A stretch of DNA of 64,000 nt from Burkholderia cenocepacia (GCF_014211915.1 NZ_CP060041.1:62001-126000); one strand, 5' to 3'. Shown: positions 35,894-44,924, counted from the first letter of the stretch. Notes: generated by a model from the letters alone, not told the origin. A program made the numbers and translations.

Positions 35894-36754
35894 GTGTCCG
35901 ACCTCAATCCTTCCCGCACGCTTACCTATCGCCCGTTCACCGAAACGGACCTGCCCGCCGCGCATCGGCTGTCGGAAGCCGTCAAGTGGCCGCACCGCAT
36001 CGACGACTGGCGCTTCGCGTTCCAGCTCGGCGGCGGCTTCGTCGCCGAGGATGAATCCGGCGTCGTCGGCACCGCGCTCGGCTGGCGCTTCGACGACGCG
36101 CATGCGTCCCTCGGCATGGTGATCGTGTCGCCCGAGCGCCAGGGCTGCGGCATCGGCCGCGAGCTGATGATCCGCGTGGTCGACAGTCTCGGCGAGCGGA
36201 CCGTGTTTTTGCATGCGACGCCGTCCGGCGAACCGCTCTACGCGAAGTTCGGCTTCGCAGCGATCGGCACGGTCGATCAGCACCAGGGCGCCGCGTTCCA
36301 GCCGCCGCTGATCTCGCTGCCGCCCGGCGAGCGGCTGCGCCCGCTCGGCACCAACGACGGGCCGCGCCTCGCCGCGCTCGCCTCGCGCGCGGCCGGCTAC
36401 GAGCGCGGCGCGGTGATCGACGCGCTGCTCGACGTCGCGAACGGCATCGCGCTCGATCGCGACGGCGAACTGCTCGGCTTCGCGCTGTTCCGCCGCTTCG
36501 GCCGCGGCCACGTGATCGGCCCGGTGGTCGCGCCCGATGCGCTGCGCGCGCAGGCGCTGATCAGCCACTGGCTCGCGCTGCACGAGGGCATGTTCGTGCG
36601 GCTGGACGTGCCGGGCGACAGCGGGCTGTCCGACTGGCTGCAGGGGCTCGGGCTGCCGCGCGTCGATACCGTCGTCGCGATGGCGCGCGGCACGCCGCCG
36701 GCCCGCGACCCGGCGCTGCGCCCGTTCGCGATCGTGAACCAGGCGCTCGGTTGA
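35894..36754 (+). CDS. GNAT-family N-acetyltransferase (tandem GNAT domains)
   Basis: 286 residues from the GTG at 35894. The N-terminal GNAT domain has VIVSPERQGCGIGRELM (Q-x-x-G-x-G-type acetyl-CoA loop) and FLHATPSGEPLYAKFGF. The C-terminal half (RLAALASRAAGYERGAVIDA, then GFALFRRFGRGHVIGPVVAP) is a degenerate repeat. It is clearly paralogous with the protein at 17516-18418 (both have RPF/RRFT near the start, LRRFGRG and VGPVVAP). It leads a plus-strand unit with the GhrA-like gene 13 bases later. It may acetylate an amine intermediate of this cluster; that is inference. Confidence 0.87.
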   Translation: MSDLNPSRTLTYRPFTETDLPAAHRLSEAVKWPHRIDDWRFAFQLGGGFVAEDESGVVGTALGWRFDDAHASLGMVIVSPERQGCGIGRELMIRVVDSLGERTVFLHATPSGEPLYAKFGFAAIGTVDQHQGAAFQPPLISLPPGERLRPLGTNDGPRLAALASRAAGYERGAVIDALLDVANGIALDRDGELLGFALFRRFGRGHVIGPVVAPDALRAQALISHWLALHEGMFVRLDVPGDSGLSDWLQGLGLPRVDTVVAMARGTPPARDPALRPFAIVNQALG

Positions 36755-36767
36755 GGGGGCGCGCACG

Positions 36768-37694
36768 ATGAGCTTCCTCTACAAGGCCGACCCGGTGCGC
36801 GGCGCGCAGTGGGCGGCGCGCTTCGCGCAACAGGCGCCCGATCTGCCGTTCCGGATCTGGCCGGACCTCGGCGACGCCGCAGCCGTCCGCTATCTCGCCG
36901 CATGGCAGCCGCCGGACGATCCGGTCGCGCTGCTGCCGAATCTCGAGGTCGTGTTCTCGGTGGGCGCCGGCATCGACCAGTTCGATCTGTCGCACGTGCC
37001 TTCGCACATCCCCGTCGTGCGGATGATCGAGCCGGGCATCGTCGAAGGGATGGTCGAATACGTGACGCAGGCCGTGCTGACGATTCATCGCGACCTGTTC
37101 GACTATGCGGCCCAGCAGCGCGACCAGGTGTGGCGCGAGCATCCCGTGCGCGCGGCCGCGTCGCGGCGCGTCGGCGTGCTCGGGCTCGGCACGCTCGGCC
37201 AGGCCGTGCTGGACACGCTGCGGCGCTTCGGTTTCCCGTGCGCCGGCTGGAGCCGCACGCCGCGCACGCTCGACGGCGTCGACTGCTACGCGGGAGACGC
37301 GGCGCTCGACGCGTTCCTCGCCCGCACCGACATCCTGATCTGCCTGCTGCCGCTCACCGACAGCACGCGCGGCCTGCTCGGCGCGCGCGTGTTCGATGCG
37401 CTGCCGGCCGGCGCATCGCTGGTGCAGGTCGGGCGCGGCCCGCAGCTGGATTCGGCGGCGCTGCTCGCGGCGCTCGCGAGCGGCCGCCTCGACAGCGCGA
37501 TCCTCGACGTGACGGACCCCGAACCGCTGCCGCCCGGCCATCCGTTCTGGACGCACCCGCGCATTCGCATCACGCCGCACATCGCCAGCGCGACGCGGCC
37601 CGACACCGCGGTCGACGCGGTGCTCGCGAACCTCGCGCGCCATCGCGCGGGCCAGCCGATGATCGGCGTCGTCGACCGTACGCGCGGCTACTGA
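36768..37694 (+). CDS. D-2-hydroxyacid dehydrogenase, GhrA-like (glyoxylate/hydroxypyruvate reductase)
   Basis: 308 residues, the usual GhrA length. The Rossmann motif is RVGVLGLGTLGQAVLDTL, and the catalytic Arg lies in LVQVGRGPQLD. The Glu is in LDVTDPEPLPPGHPFW and the His in RITPHIASATRPDT, giving the standard Arg-Glu-His set of the D-2-hydroxyacid dehydrogenases. The enzyme reduces 2-oxo acids such as glyoxylate or hydroxypyruvate with NADPH. It follows the GNAT gene by 13 bases and precedes the aminotransferase gene. It might clear glyoxylate or another oxo acid released in the amine pathway. Confidence 0.9.
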   Translation: MSFLYKADPVRGAQWAARFAQQAPDLPFRIWPDLGDAAAVRYLAAWQPPDDPVALLPNLEVVFSVGAGIDQFDLSHVPSHIPVVRMIEPGIVEGMVEYVTQAVLTIHRDLFDYAAQQRDQVWREHPVRAAASRRVGVLGLGTLGQAVLDTLRRFGFPCAGWSRTPRTLDGVDCYAGDAALDAFLARTDILICLLPLTDSTRGLLGARVFDALPAGASLVQVGRGPQLDSAALLAALASGRLDSAILDVTDPEPLPPGHPFWTHPRIRITPHIASATRPDTAVDAVLANLARHRAGQPMIGVVDRTRGY

Positions 37695-37858
37695 CCTGCT
37701 GCGCGCCCCGGCCCGCCGGGCGCGCAGCAGAAAATGCCGAAGCACCCCGTGCAAACGCCACGCGCATACGTTTCGGGCCGCAAATTGAAGACGCATGCGG
37801 AATTCTCGCCCGTTAGCATGAACTCACCGCTGACACCTGACGAGAGTCCCGCCTTCCC

Positions 37859-39259
37859 ATGAACCAAGCCGCGCTGATCGAAGCCGATCGTCAACACCTG
37901 ATCCATCCCGTCGTCAATTACCGTGCGCACGAAGCGCGCGGCGTCACCGTGCTGGAATCCGCGGACGGCGTGTTCCTGCGCGACGCCGCCGGCCACACGC
38001 TGCTCGACGCGTTCTCCGGCCTGTGGTGCGTGAACGTCGGCTACGGCCGCGACAGCATCGTGAAGGCCGCCGCCGACCAGATGGCGAAGCTGCCCTACGC
38101 GACCGGTTATTTCCATTTCGGCTCGCAGCCGGCGATCGAGCTCGCCGAACGGCTCGCCGCGCTCGCGCCGCCGTCGCTGAACCGCGTGTACTTCACGCTC
38201 GGCGGCTCGGACGCGGTCGATTCCGCGGTGCGCTTCATCACGCACTATTTCAACGCGACCGGCCGCCCGTCGAAAAAGCAGATGATCGCGCTGGAGCGCG
38301 GCTATCACGGCTCGTCGTCGTTCGGCGCCGGCCTCACCGCGCTGCCGGCATTCCACCGCCATTTCGACCTGCCGCGCGCGGACCAGCACCATATTCCGTC
38401 GCCCTACCCGTACCGCCATCCGCTCGGCGACGATCCGCAGGCGCTGATCGCCGCGTCGGTCGCCGCGCTCGAAGCGAAGGTCGCCGAACTCGGCGCGGAC
38501 AACGTCGCCGCGTTCTTCTGCGAGCCGGTGCAAGGCTCGGGCGGCGTGATCGTGCCGCCGGCCGGCTGGCTGAAGGCGATGCGCGACGCGTGCCGGCGCC
38601 TCGGCATCCTGTTCGTCGCCGACGAGGTGATCACCGGCTTCGGCCGCACCGGCCCGCTGTTCGCCTGCGAGGCCGAACAGGTCGACCCCGACCTGATGAC
38701 CGTCGCGAAGGGATTGACCGCCGGCTATGCGCCGATGGGCGCGGTGCTGATGTCCGACGAAATCTACGAAGGAATCGCGGGCGACCGCGCCGATGCGCCC
38801 GTGGTCGGCCACGGCCATACGTATTCCGCGCATCCGGTGAGCGCGGCGATCGGTCTCGAGGTGCTGAAGCTCTATCACGAAGGCGGGCTGCTCGCGAACG
38901 GCCAGGCGCTCGCGCCGCGCTTCGCCGCGGGGCTCGATGCGCTGCGCGCGCATCCGCTCGTCGGCGACGCCCGCTCGGTCGGCCTGCTCGGCGCGCTCGA
39001 ACTGGTGGCCGACAAGGCGCACAAGACGCGCTTCGACGCGGCGCTGAACGTGCCGGACAAGATCGCTGCCGCCGCGTACGCGAACGGCGTGGTGTTCCGC
39101 GCGTTCGGCGACGGCGTGCTCGGCTTCGCGCCGGCGCTGAGTTTCACCGCGGGCGAGTTCGACCTGCTGTTCGAACGCGTGCGCAAGACGCTCGACGACG
39201 TGCTGGCCGATTCGGGCGTGCAGCGCGCGCTCGACGCCGCGCACGCGCAGCCGGCCTGA
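37859..39259 (+). CDS. Class-III pyridoxal-phosphate aminotransferase (omega-amino acid/putrescine:pyruvate type)
   Basis: 466 residues. The PLP Lys is at about 284 (VAKGLTAGYAPMGAV), and the ring-stacking Asp lies in LFVADEVITGFGRTG (Asp255). GGSDAVDSAVRFITHYFNAT and ERGYHGSSSFGAG are typical of the omega-amino acid:pyruvate / putrescine transaminase (SpuC) group. It would move an omega-amino group from, for example, putrescine, GABA or beta-alanine to pyruvate, yielding a semialdehyde. A succinate-semialdehyde dehydrogenase gene follows after a small regulator, which fits GABA-type catabolism. A 164-base leader separates it from the GhrA-like gene, so it may have its own promoter. Confidence 0.92.
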   Translation: MNQAALIEADRQHLIHPVVNYRAHEARGVTVLESADGVFLRDAAGHTLLDAFSGLWCVNVGYGRDSIVKAAADQMAKLPYATGYFHFGSQPAIELAERLAALAPPSLNRVYFTLGGSDAVDSAVRFITHYFNATGRPSKKQMIALERGYHGSSSFGAGLTALPAFHRHFDLPRADQHHIPSPYPYRHPLGDDPQALIAASVAALEAKVAELGADNVAAFFCEPVQGSGGVIVPPAGWLKAMRDACRRLGILFVADEVITGFGRTGPLFACEAEQVDPDLMTVAKGLTAGYAPMGAVLMSDEIYEGIAGDRADAPVVGHGHTYSAHPVSAAIGLEVLKLYHEGGLLANGQALAPRFAAGLDALRAHPLVGDARSVGLLGALELVADKAHKTRFDAALNVPDKIAAAAYANGVVFRAFGDGVLGFAPALSFTAGEFDLLFERVRKTLDDVLADSGVQRALDAAHAQPA

Positions 39260-39344
39260 CCGGCCAAGGGAAAGCCGGGCTTGTGGCCGCCATCGTTCGA
39301 CTCTAAAGTAACCGGACATTCCATTTTTGCCTTCTCACGTGAAC

Positions 39345-39836
39345 ATGACGGACAGCAAGCTGGATCGCATCGACCTGCGCATCCTCTCCCAGTTGCAGAA
39401 GCGCGGCCGCATGACCAACGTCGAGCTGGCCGATGCGGTCGGGCTGTCGCCCAGCCCATGCCTGATCCGCGTGAAGCGGCTCGAGAAGGCCGGTTACATC
39501 GGCGGCTACGGCGCGCATATCCAGCTCGAGAAACTCGGCGACGTGCAGGTCGTGTTTACCGAGGTCACGCTGGCCGACCACCGGCGCGAGGATTTCGACC
39601 GCTTCGTCGCGGCGATCCGCAACGTCGACGAGATCGTCGAATGCCACCTCGCGAGCGGCGGCTACGACTACCTGCTGAAGTTCATCACGCGCAGCGTGAG
39701 CCATTACCAGACGATCGTCGAAGGGCTGCTCGAGCAGAACATCGGCATCGAGAAGTATTTCAGTTACGTGATCATCAAGTCGCCGTTCGTCAAACGGCAC
39801 TACCCGCTCGAATCGCTGTTCGGCGAACGTCACTGA
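39345..39836 (+). CDS. Lrp/AsnC-family transcriptional regulator
   Basis: 163 residues. The HTH covers LDRIDLRILSQLQKRGRMTN and SPSPCLIRVKRLEKAGYIGG; the C-terminal RAM ligand domain includes ECHLASGGYDYLLKFITRS. The start used is the ATG at 39345 (MTDSKLDRIDLRIL). A TTG at 39327 would add only six residues. Lrp-type proteins respond to amino acids and act on nearby genes. Located between the aminotransferase and succinate-semialdehyde dehydrogenase genes and close to the shared promoter elements, it is the best candidate to control this cluster. Confidence 0.92.
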   Translation: MTDSKLDRIDLRILSQLQKRGRMTNVELADAVGLSPSPCLIRVKRLEKAGYIGGYGAHIQLEKLGDVQVVFTEVTLADHRREDFDRFVAAIRNVDEIVECHLASGGYDYLLKFITRSVSHYQTIVEGLLEQNIGIEKYFSYVIIKSPFVKRHYPLESLFGERH

Positions 39837-39943
39837 CACCCGGTGTGCGTCATCCCGTCACGCGGCAGCCCGCTGCCCGCGCGGGGGAAGTCGCGCCCGC
39901 TCCGCCGTCGTCGTCGTCGAACCGCTTCATTCAAGGACCTGTC

Positions 39944-41416
39944 ATGCCGCTTACGCTGTCCCGAACCGAACTCGTTCGCACCGCCAACCTCATCGACGGC
40001 GCCTGGCGCGATGCGTTCGACGGCCGCCGCTTCGCCGTCACCGATCCCGCCACGCTCGAGACCGTTGCCCACGCACCCGACAGCGGCGCCGCCGACGCGC
40101 GCGCGGCAACCGACGCGGCGGCTCGCGCGCTGCCCGCGTGGCGTGCGACGCCCGCGCGCGAACGCGCCGCGATCCTGCGCGCCTGGCATGCGGCGATCGT
40201 CGCGCACACCGACGATCTCGCGAAGCTGATGTCGCGCGAACAGGGCAAGCCGCTTGCCGAAGCGCGCGGCGAAGTCGCGTACGGTGCGTCGTACGTGCTG
40301 TGGTTCGCGGAGGAAGCGACCCGCACGTACGGCGACCTGATCCCGCAGCAGCAGCGCGGCAAGCGGTTGAGCGCGGTGAAGGAGCCGATCGGCGTCGTCG
40401 CCGCGATCACGCCGTGGAATTTCCCGCTCGCGATGATCGCGCGCAAGATCGCACCCGCGCTCGCGGCCGGCTGCACGGTGGTCGCGAAGCCGGCGGAGGA
40501 CACGCCGCTGACCGCGCTCGCGCTCGCGTTGCTCGCGCAGGAAGCCGGCGTGCCGGCCGGTGTGCTGAACCTGATCACCGCGTCGCGCGAACGCGGCGTC
40601 GAAGCCGCGGCCGACTGGCTCGCCGACGGCCGCGTGCGCAAGATCACGTTCACCGGCTCGACGCCCGTCGGCAAGCTGCTCGCGCGCGAATCGGCGGCGA
40701 CGTTGAAGAAGCTGTCGCTGGAGCTCGGCGGCAATGCGCCGTTCATCGTGTTCGACGACGCCGAGCTCGACGCCGCGGTCGACGGGCTGATGGCCGCCAA
40801 GTTCCGCAACGGCGGGCAGACCTGCGTGTCGCCGAATCGCGTGTACGTGCAGGCCGGTGTCTACGACGCGTTCGCCGCGAAGCTCGCCGCGCGCGTCGCC
40901 GCGCTGAAGGTCGCGCCGGCGACCGACCCGGCCGCGCAGATCGGCCCGATGATCAACGCGCGCGCGGTCGACAAGATCGCGCGCCATGTCGGCGACGCCG
41001 TCGAACGCGGCGCGCGTGTGCTGACGGGCGGCAAGCGCCTGACCGAGCTCGGCGCGAACTACTACGCGCCGACGGTGCTCGCCGACGCCACCGCCGACAT
41101 GCAGCTGACCTGCGAGGAAACCTTCGGCCCGGTCGCCGCGCTGTTTCGCTTCGAGTCCGAGGACGAAGCGGTCGATGCCGCGAACGACACGCCGTTCGGG
41201 CTCGCCGCGTATTTCTACACGCAGGACGTGCGGCGCATCGCGCGCGTGTCGGCGCGGCTCGAAACGGGCATCGTCGGGATCAACGAAGGCGCGCTCGCGA
41301 GCGAGGCCGCGCCGTTCGGCGGCGTGAAGGAATCGGGCTACGGCCGCGAAGGTTCGCGCTATGGGCTCGACGATTATCTGTCGATCAAGTACCTGTGCCA
41401 GGGCGGGCTCGACTGA
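39944..41416 (+). CDS. gabD: NAD(P)-dependent succinate-semialdehyde dehydrogenase type aldehyde dehydrogenase
   Basis: 490 residues, the normal GabD length. The catalytic Cys is 294 (GGQTCVSPNR) and the Glu 260 (LELGGNAPF). ITPWNFPLAMIARKIAPALA is the cofactor-region motif, and PFGGVKESGYGREGS marks the C-terminus, ending CQGGLD. It converts succinate semialdehyde to succinate, feeding the TCA cycle. The start is the ATG at 39944; the open frame extends upstream but is not protein-like. Its last 22 coding bases plus stop recur exactly at 46582-46605, marking the left edge of a probable insertion (see findings). Confidence 0.92.
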   Translation: MPLTLSRTELVRTANLIDGAWRDAFDGRRFAVTDPATLETVAHAPDSGAADARAATDAAARALPAWRATPARERAAILRAWHAAIVAHTDDLAKLMSREQGKPLAEARGEVAYGASYVLWFAEEATRTYGDLIPQQQRGKRLSAVKEPIGVVAAITPWNFPLAMIARKIAPALAAGCTVVAKPAEDTPLTALALALLAQEAGVPAGVLNLITASRERGVEAAADWLADGRVRKITFTGSTPVGKLLARESAATLKKLSLELGGNAPFIVFDDAELDAAVDGLMAAKFRNGGQTCVSPNRVYVQAGVYDAFAAKLAARVAALKVAPATDPAAQIGPMINARAVDKIARHVGDAVERGARVLTGGKRLTELGANYYAPTVLADATADMQLTCEETFGPVAALFRFESEDEAVDAANDTPFGLAAYFYTQDVRRIARVSARLETGIVGINEGALASEAAPFGGVKESGYGREGSRYGLDDYLSIKYLCQGGLD

Positions 41417-41418
41417 AC
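41395..41418 (+). repeat. 24-bp direct repeat, left copy (3' end of the semialdehyde dehydrogenase gene)
   Basis: The 24 bases starting GTGCCAGGGCGG and ending GACTGAAC encode the end of gabD (CQGGLD and stop) plus two further bases. They recur exactly at 46582-46605. Likely boundary of an insertion. Confidence 0.75.
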
Positions 41419-41644
41419 CGGCGTCGCCGGACGTTCGATTTCCCGTTGTGTGCTCCGCTCCCGCTTGCGTGACTTGCGGGTTCGAGCGCGACGAAGCGAT
41501 CCGTGTGGGCGCCGTGCCGAATCATGCGTGCCCGGCACGCCGTCCGCGGCGCAATCGCGCCCGCAGCCCCGGGTAAAAACGCATTGCCAACGAGAAATTG
41601 TGTGCGCATTGTCGACGGACGCCTTGTCCATCGCCCCACTCGCC

Positions 41645-42655
41645 ATGCATCCCGCTCCATTGCCGTCCGCCGTATGCGTCGCCGACACCCCGCCCGACAC
41701 GCTGCCGTCGGTCCGGCGCTTCGCCAGCCAGGACGTGGATACCCACGCGGAGTGCACGCACGGCTGGTCGATCCGGCTCGATCAACTGTCGCCCGGACCG
41801 TTCCATGGAACGCTGCACGAAATCCGCTTCGACGGCATGCAATTGCTGCGCGAACGCGTCAATCGGGCGCTGCTCAAGCGCGGCAACCAGTGCGCCGGCA
41901 GAACGTCGTTCAGCATCCCGCTGGAAACCGCCGGCGCCGGCTTCTGCGGCGGCGCGCCGCTGCGCGACAAGGCATTGCTCGTCTCCGGCGGCACGTCGCT
42001 GCCGGAACTACGCACGCCCGACCATCAGGACGTCGTACTGCTGACGGTGCCCAGCGACACACTGCGCCAACTGGCGTGGCTTGGCGATCGGGACGAAGAC
42101 GGCGACGGCATGGCGTCGAGCGAAACCCGCATCCTGCGGATCCCCGCAGCACGCCATGATGCGCTGACGGCATTGCTGATGACCGGCTTCGGGGCGGCCG
42201 ATACGCCGGAGCGCCCGCTCGCGCGGCCGCACACGCGCAAGACGCTGCACGACGCCATTCTGGTCGAACTGGCGCACGCGATGGAAGCGGCCGACCGCCG
42301 CGTCCGGCTCGATCCGTCCGCTCGTCGCCGTGTGGTCGATCGCGTGCGCGAACTCGTCGTGTCGCGACCCGGTGTGCCGCTGACGGTGCTCGACGTATGC
42401 CGCGAAGTCGGCGCGAGCCGGCGCAAACTGCAGTATTGCTTCGAGGAAATTCTCGGCACGCATCCCGCGTGGTACCTGCGCGTGCTGCGGCTGAACGCGG
42501 TGCGCCGCGAACTGCGCGAACATTCCCCCGCCAGCGCGTCGGTCAGCGACGTCGCGTGCCGTTGGGGCTTCTGGCATCTGAGCCGGTTCGCGTCGCACTA
42601 TCGGGAACTGTTCGGCGAACTGCCGTCCGACACGCTCAAACGGCCCCCACGATAA
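41645..42655 (+). CDS. AraC-family regulator, EutR-like
   Basis: 336 residues from the ATG at 41645. The C-terminal double HTH reads PLTVLDVCREVGASRRKLQY and then VSDVACRWGFWHLSRFASHY. WYLRVLRLNAVRRELRE between them is typical of the EutR-like AraC branch. The N-terminal domain has the EutR-type pattern MQLLRERVNRALLKRGNQ. EutR activates ethanolamine genes, but no ethanolamine enzymes are here; the neighbours are an outer-membrane protein, an MFS carrier and an amidase. So the likely inducer is an amide or aromatic compound. The start is not certain; earlier alternative starts such as 41600 exist. Confidence 0.85.
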   Translation: MHPAPLPSAVCVADTPPDTLPSVRRFASQDVDTHAECTHGWSIRLDQLSPGPFHGTLHEIRFDGMQLLRERVNRALLKRGNQCAGRTSFSIPLETAGAGFCGGAPLRDKALLVSGGTSLPELRTPDHQDVVLLTVPSDTLRQLAWLGDRDEDGDGMASSETRILRIPAARHDALTALLMTGFGAADTPERPLARPHTRKTLHDAILVELAHAMEAADRRVRLDPSARRRVVDRVRELVVSRPGVPLTVLDVCREVGASRRKLQYCFEEILGTHPAWYLRVLRLNAVRRELREHSPASASVSDVACRWGFWHLSRFASHYRELFGELPSDTLKRPPR

Positions 42656-42699
42656 TTACCAAAAGCGGATAACGCCCCGGATTTTGACGTTCCTAGACT

Positions 42700-42722
42700 C
42701 CGTACACATTTCAACTGTACGG
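42700..42722. promoter_or_regulatory. Perfect inverted repeat upstream of the outer-membrane protein gene, candidate operator
   Basis: Arms CCGTACA (42700-42706) and TGTACGG (42716-42722) with a nine-base spacer; the repeat ends 11 bases before the ATG at 42734. A TTGACG box at 42684-42689 could be a -35. It may be an operator or a leader hairpin for the outer-membrane - MFS - amidase genes. Confidence 0.5.
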
Positions 42723-42733
42723 GGAACGGCTCG

Positions 42734-43672
42734 ATGGAAATCCTCAGACGTCCGCACGGCGCGCGGCGCTGCCGCACACGCTCCGCCGCCGTCGCGATCG
42801 GCGCATTGGCAGCCACGCTCGCCTGCACGCGCACCCAGGCACTCGAAAACGACGGACCGATCACGCCGTTCGGCGTATTCGATTTCGGCGCGGGCATCAT
42901 GCCCCCGCCCACGCCGAACGGCACGCTTGCCACACGCTTCGCGTACTACTCGACACGCACGATCCGCAACGGCGGCAACGCCGACTTCTCGCTGACGGTC
43001 GCGTCCTGGAGCGTCGCGTATATCCGGATGACGAACGCGAAACTGTTCGGTGCGAACGTCGGCTTCGGCGCGGTCGTGCCGTTCCTGAACCTGAACGGAC
43101 ACGTGAACGTGCCGACGCCCGCAGGCACGCTCGCGATGTCGGCCAATCCAACCAACATCGGCGATGCGGACTTCCAGCCGCTGATCCTTGCATGGACGCT
43201 GCCGAACCTGTTCGTCAACGTCGCGCTGCAGGTCCAGGCGCCGACGGGCGCGTATCGCGCCACGCGGCTCTTCAATCCCGGCGTCAACCACTGGACCTTC
43301 TCGCCGATCATCGGCGCGACATACATCACCGACGGCGGATTCGAAATCTCGACCAGCATCGAGATCGACCAGAACACGACCAACCGTGCAACGAATTATC
43401 GAAGCGGCACCGGGTTCCGCCAGGAATTCGCGCTCGGCCAGCACATCGGCCCGTTCACGGCGGGCCTGGGCGGCTACATCGAGCGTCAGTTGGGCAACGA
43501 CCACGGCCCGAATGTCGACGGCAACCGCGCGCGCGTGAATGCGCTAGGCCCGGCGATCAGCTACGTCGAGCCGGGCAAGCCCGCGATATGGCTGCATGCC
43601 TACAAGGAATTCGGTGCGCAAAACCACGCGCAGGGGTACCAGATCGCGCTACGTGCCGCGCTGTCGTTCTGA
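42734..43672 (+). CDS. SphA/Phenol_MetA-type outer-membrane beta-barrel protein
   Basis: 312 residues. A basic N-terminus (RRPHGARRCRTRS) and a hydrophobic stretch ending at TQALENDG give a signal peptide. The rest is built of alternating short strands (FGAVVPFLNLNGHVNV, VNVALQVQAPTGAY, YITDGGFEISTSIEIDQN). The C-terminal residue is Phe (RAALSF), a hallmark of outer-membrane barrels. The family is called phenol-degradation MetA or SphA and probably forms channels for hydrophobic or aromatic compounds. It starts 78 bases after the AraC gene and is followed 22 bases later by the MFS gene. Exact solute unknown. Confidence 0.82.
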   Translation: MEILRRPHGARRCRTRSAAVAIGALAATLACTRTQALENDGPITPFGVFDFGAGIMPPPTPNGTLATRFAYYSTRTIRNGGNADFSLTVASWSVAYIRMTNAKLFGANVGFGAVVPFLNLNGHVNVPTPAGTLAMSANPTNIGDADFQPLILAWTLPNLFVNVALQVQAPTGAYRATRLFNPGVNHWTFSPIIGATYITDGGFEISTSIEIDQNTTNRATNYRSGTGFRQEFALGQHIGPFTAGLGGYIERQLGNDHGPNVDGNRARVNALGPAISYVEPGKPAIWLHAYKEFGAQNHAQGYQIALRAALSF

Positions 43673-43694
43673 TGTTCCGATTCGGGAGCTGTCG

Positions 43695-44924
43695 ATGAAT
43701 CCGCTTGCTTCAACGCAAACCGCGCCCTGCATGCGTGCCGCCCGACAGGCCGGCGCGAGCCAGGGCACCGTGCTGCTGCTCGGCAGTAGTCTCACCGTGA
43801 TGGGCGCGGTGATGATCGCGCCAGTCCTGCCGAAACTCGCGGCCGAATTCGTGCCGGCCGACCCGCGGCTGGCCGCGCTCGTCCCGCTCGTCGCGACGGG
43901 CCCCGCCCTCGCAATCGCGCTGTGTGCGCCGCTCGCCGGCTGGCTGGCCGATCGCGTCGGACGCAAGATGCTGCTGTTGCTCGCGACGCTCGTGTACGGG
44001 CTCGTCGGCGCGGCGCCGGCGTGGCTCGACAGCCTCACCGCGATCCTCGTCTGCCGGTTCGCGCTCGGCGCAGCGGAAGCCTGCGTGATGACCTGCTGCA
44101 CGACGTTGATCGGCGACTATTGGCGCGGCGAACAACGGGTGCGCTACGTGAACCGGCAGGTCGTCACGATCGGTATCGTCGGCACGGCTTTTTTCGTGCT
44201 CGGCGGTGCGGCCGGCGAGCACGCGTGGCGCTATCCGTTCTATCTGTACCTGTTGCCGATCCTGCTCGTGCCGGCAATTGCGACCGTACTGTGGGAGCCG
44301 CTGCGCGACGATCAGCCAGCCGAGCCAGGCGACGGCGGCGCGCCGTCGGCCGGACACCGGCTCGCGCCGACGCTCGCGGTCGGCTACGGGCTGATCTGCA
44401 TCGGCATGATCAGTTCGTTCGTGGTGCCCGTGCAGATGCCGCAGCTGATGATCGACATCGGTCAGCGATCGTCGACGATGATCGGCGCGGTCGCGGGCAC
44501 CGGCCTGCTGTCGACGCTCGCCGGCTCGATCGCGTGGCCATGGTTGCGCGACGCGATCGGCCGCCGCTTCGTCAACGTCGTGCTACTTGCGCTGCTCGCG
44601 GTGGGGCTGACGCTGCTGGCCCGCGCGCATACGGTGCCGGCCATCGTCGTGGCGGTCGTGATTCACGGCTTCGGCGGCGGCATGCTGGTGCCCAATGCCA
44701 TCCTGCCGCTGATGCGCAGGCTGTCGCTCGCGATGCGTGGCCGCGGCCTGGGCGGTTTCACGGCCGCGCTCTATCTGGGCCAGTTCGTCAGCCCGCTCGT
44801 CGTGCTGGGCTGTGCTCAGGCCTTCGGCGGGCTGCGCGCGGCGGTGTTCGCGATTGCGTCGGGCACGGCCGTCACCGCGTTGTCGTGGTTGTTGCCGGCG
44901 CTTCGCCGCCGCGACGACGAATGA
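43695..44924 (+). CDS. MFS transporter, 12 membrane segments
   Basis: 409 residues from the ATG at 43695, 22 bases after the outer-membrane protein gene. The pattern PLAGWLADRVGRKMLLLLAT (loop 2-3 motif) is typical MFS. CRFALGAAEACVMTCCTTLI and WRDAIGRRFVNVVLLALLAV mark the two halves. There is no strong link to a drug-efflux subfamily. In the AraC - outer-membrane - MFS - amidase order it most likely imports (or exports) the amide-type substrate. Cys-Cys in the middle (CVMTCCTT) is unusual but not diagnostic. Confidence 0.85.
   Translation: MNPLASTQTAPCMRAARQAGASQGTVLLLGSSLTVMGAVMIAPVLPKLAAEFVPADPRLAALVPLVATGPALAIALCAPLAGWLADRVGRKMLLLLATLVYGLVGAAPAWLDSLTAILVCRFALGAAEACVMTCCTTLIGDYWRGEQRVRYVNRQVVTIGIVGTAFFVLGGAAGEHAWRYPFYLYLLPILLVPAIATVLWEPLRDDQPAEPGDGGAPSAGHRLAPTLAVGYGLICIGMISSFVVPVQMPQLMIDIGQRSSTMIGAVAGTGLLSTLAGSIAWPWLRDAIGRRFVNVVLLALLAVGLTLLARAHTVPAIVVAVVIHGFGGGMLVPNAILPLMRRLSLAMRGRGLGGFTAALYLGQFVSPLVVLGCAQAFGGLRAAVFAIASGTAVTALSWLLPALRRRDDE

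Noticed and set aside
41645..42655. Ethanolamine regulator EutR
   Set aside because: Similar HTH style, but no eut genes are nearby; kept only as EutR-like.
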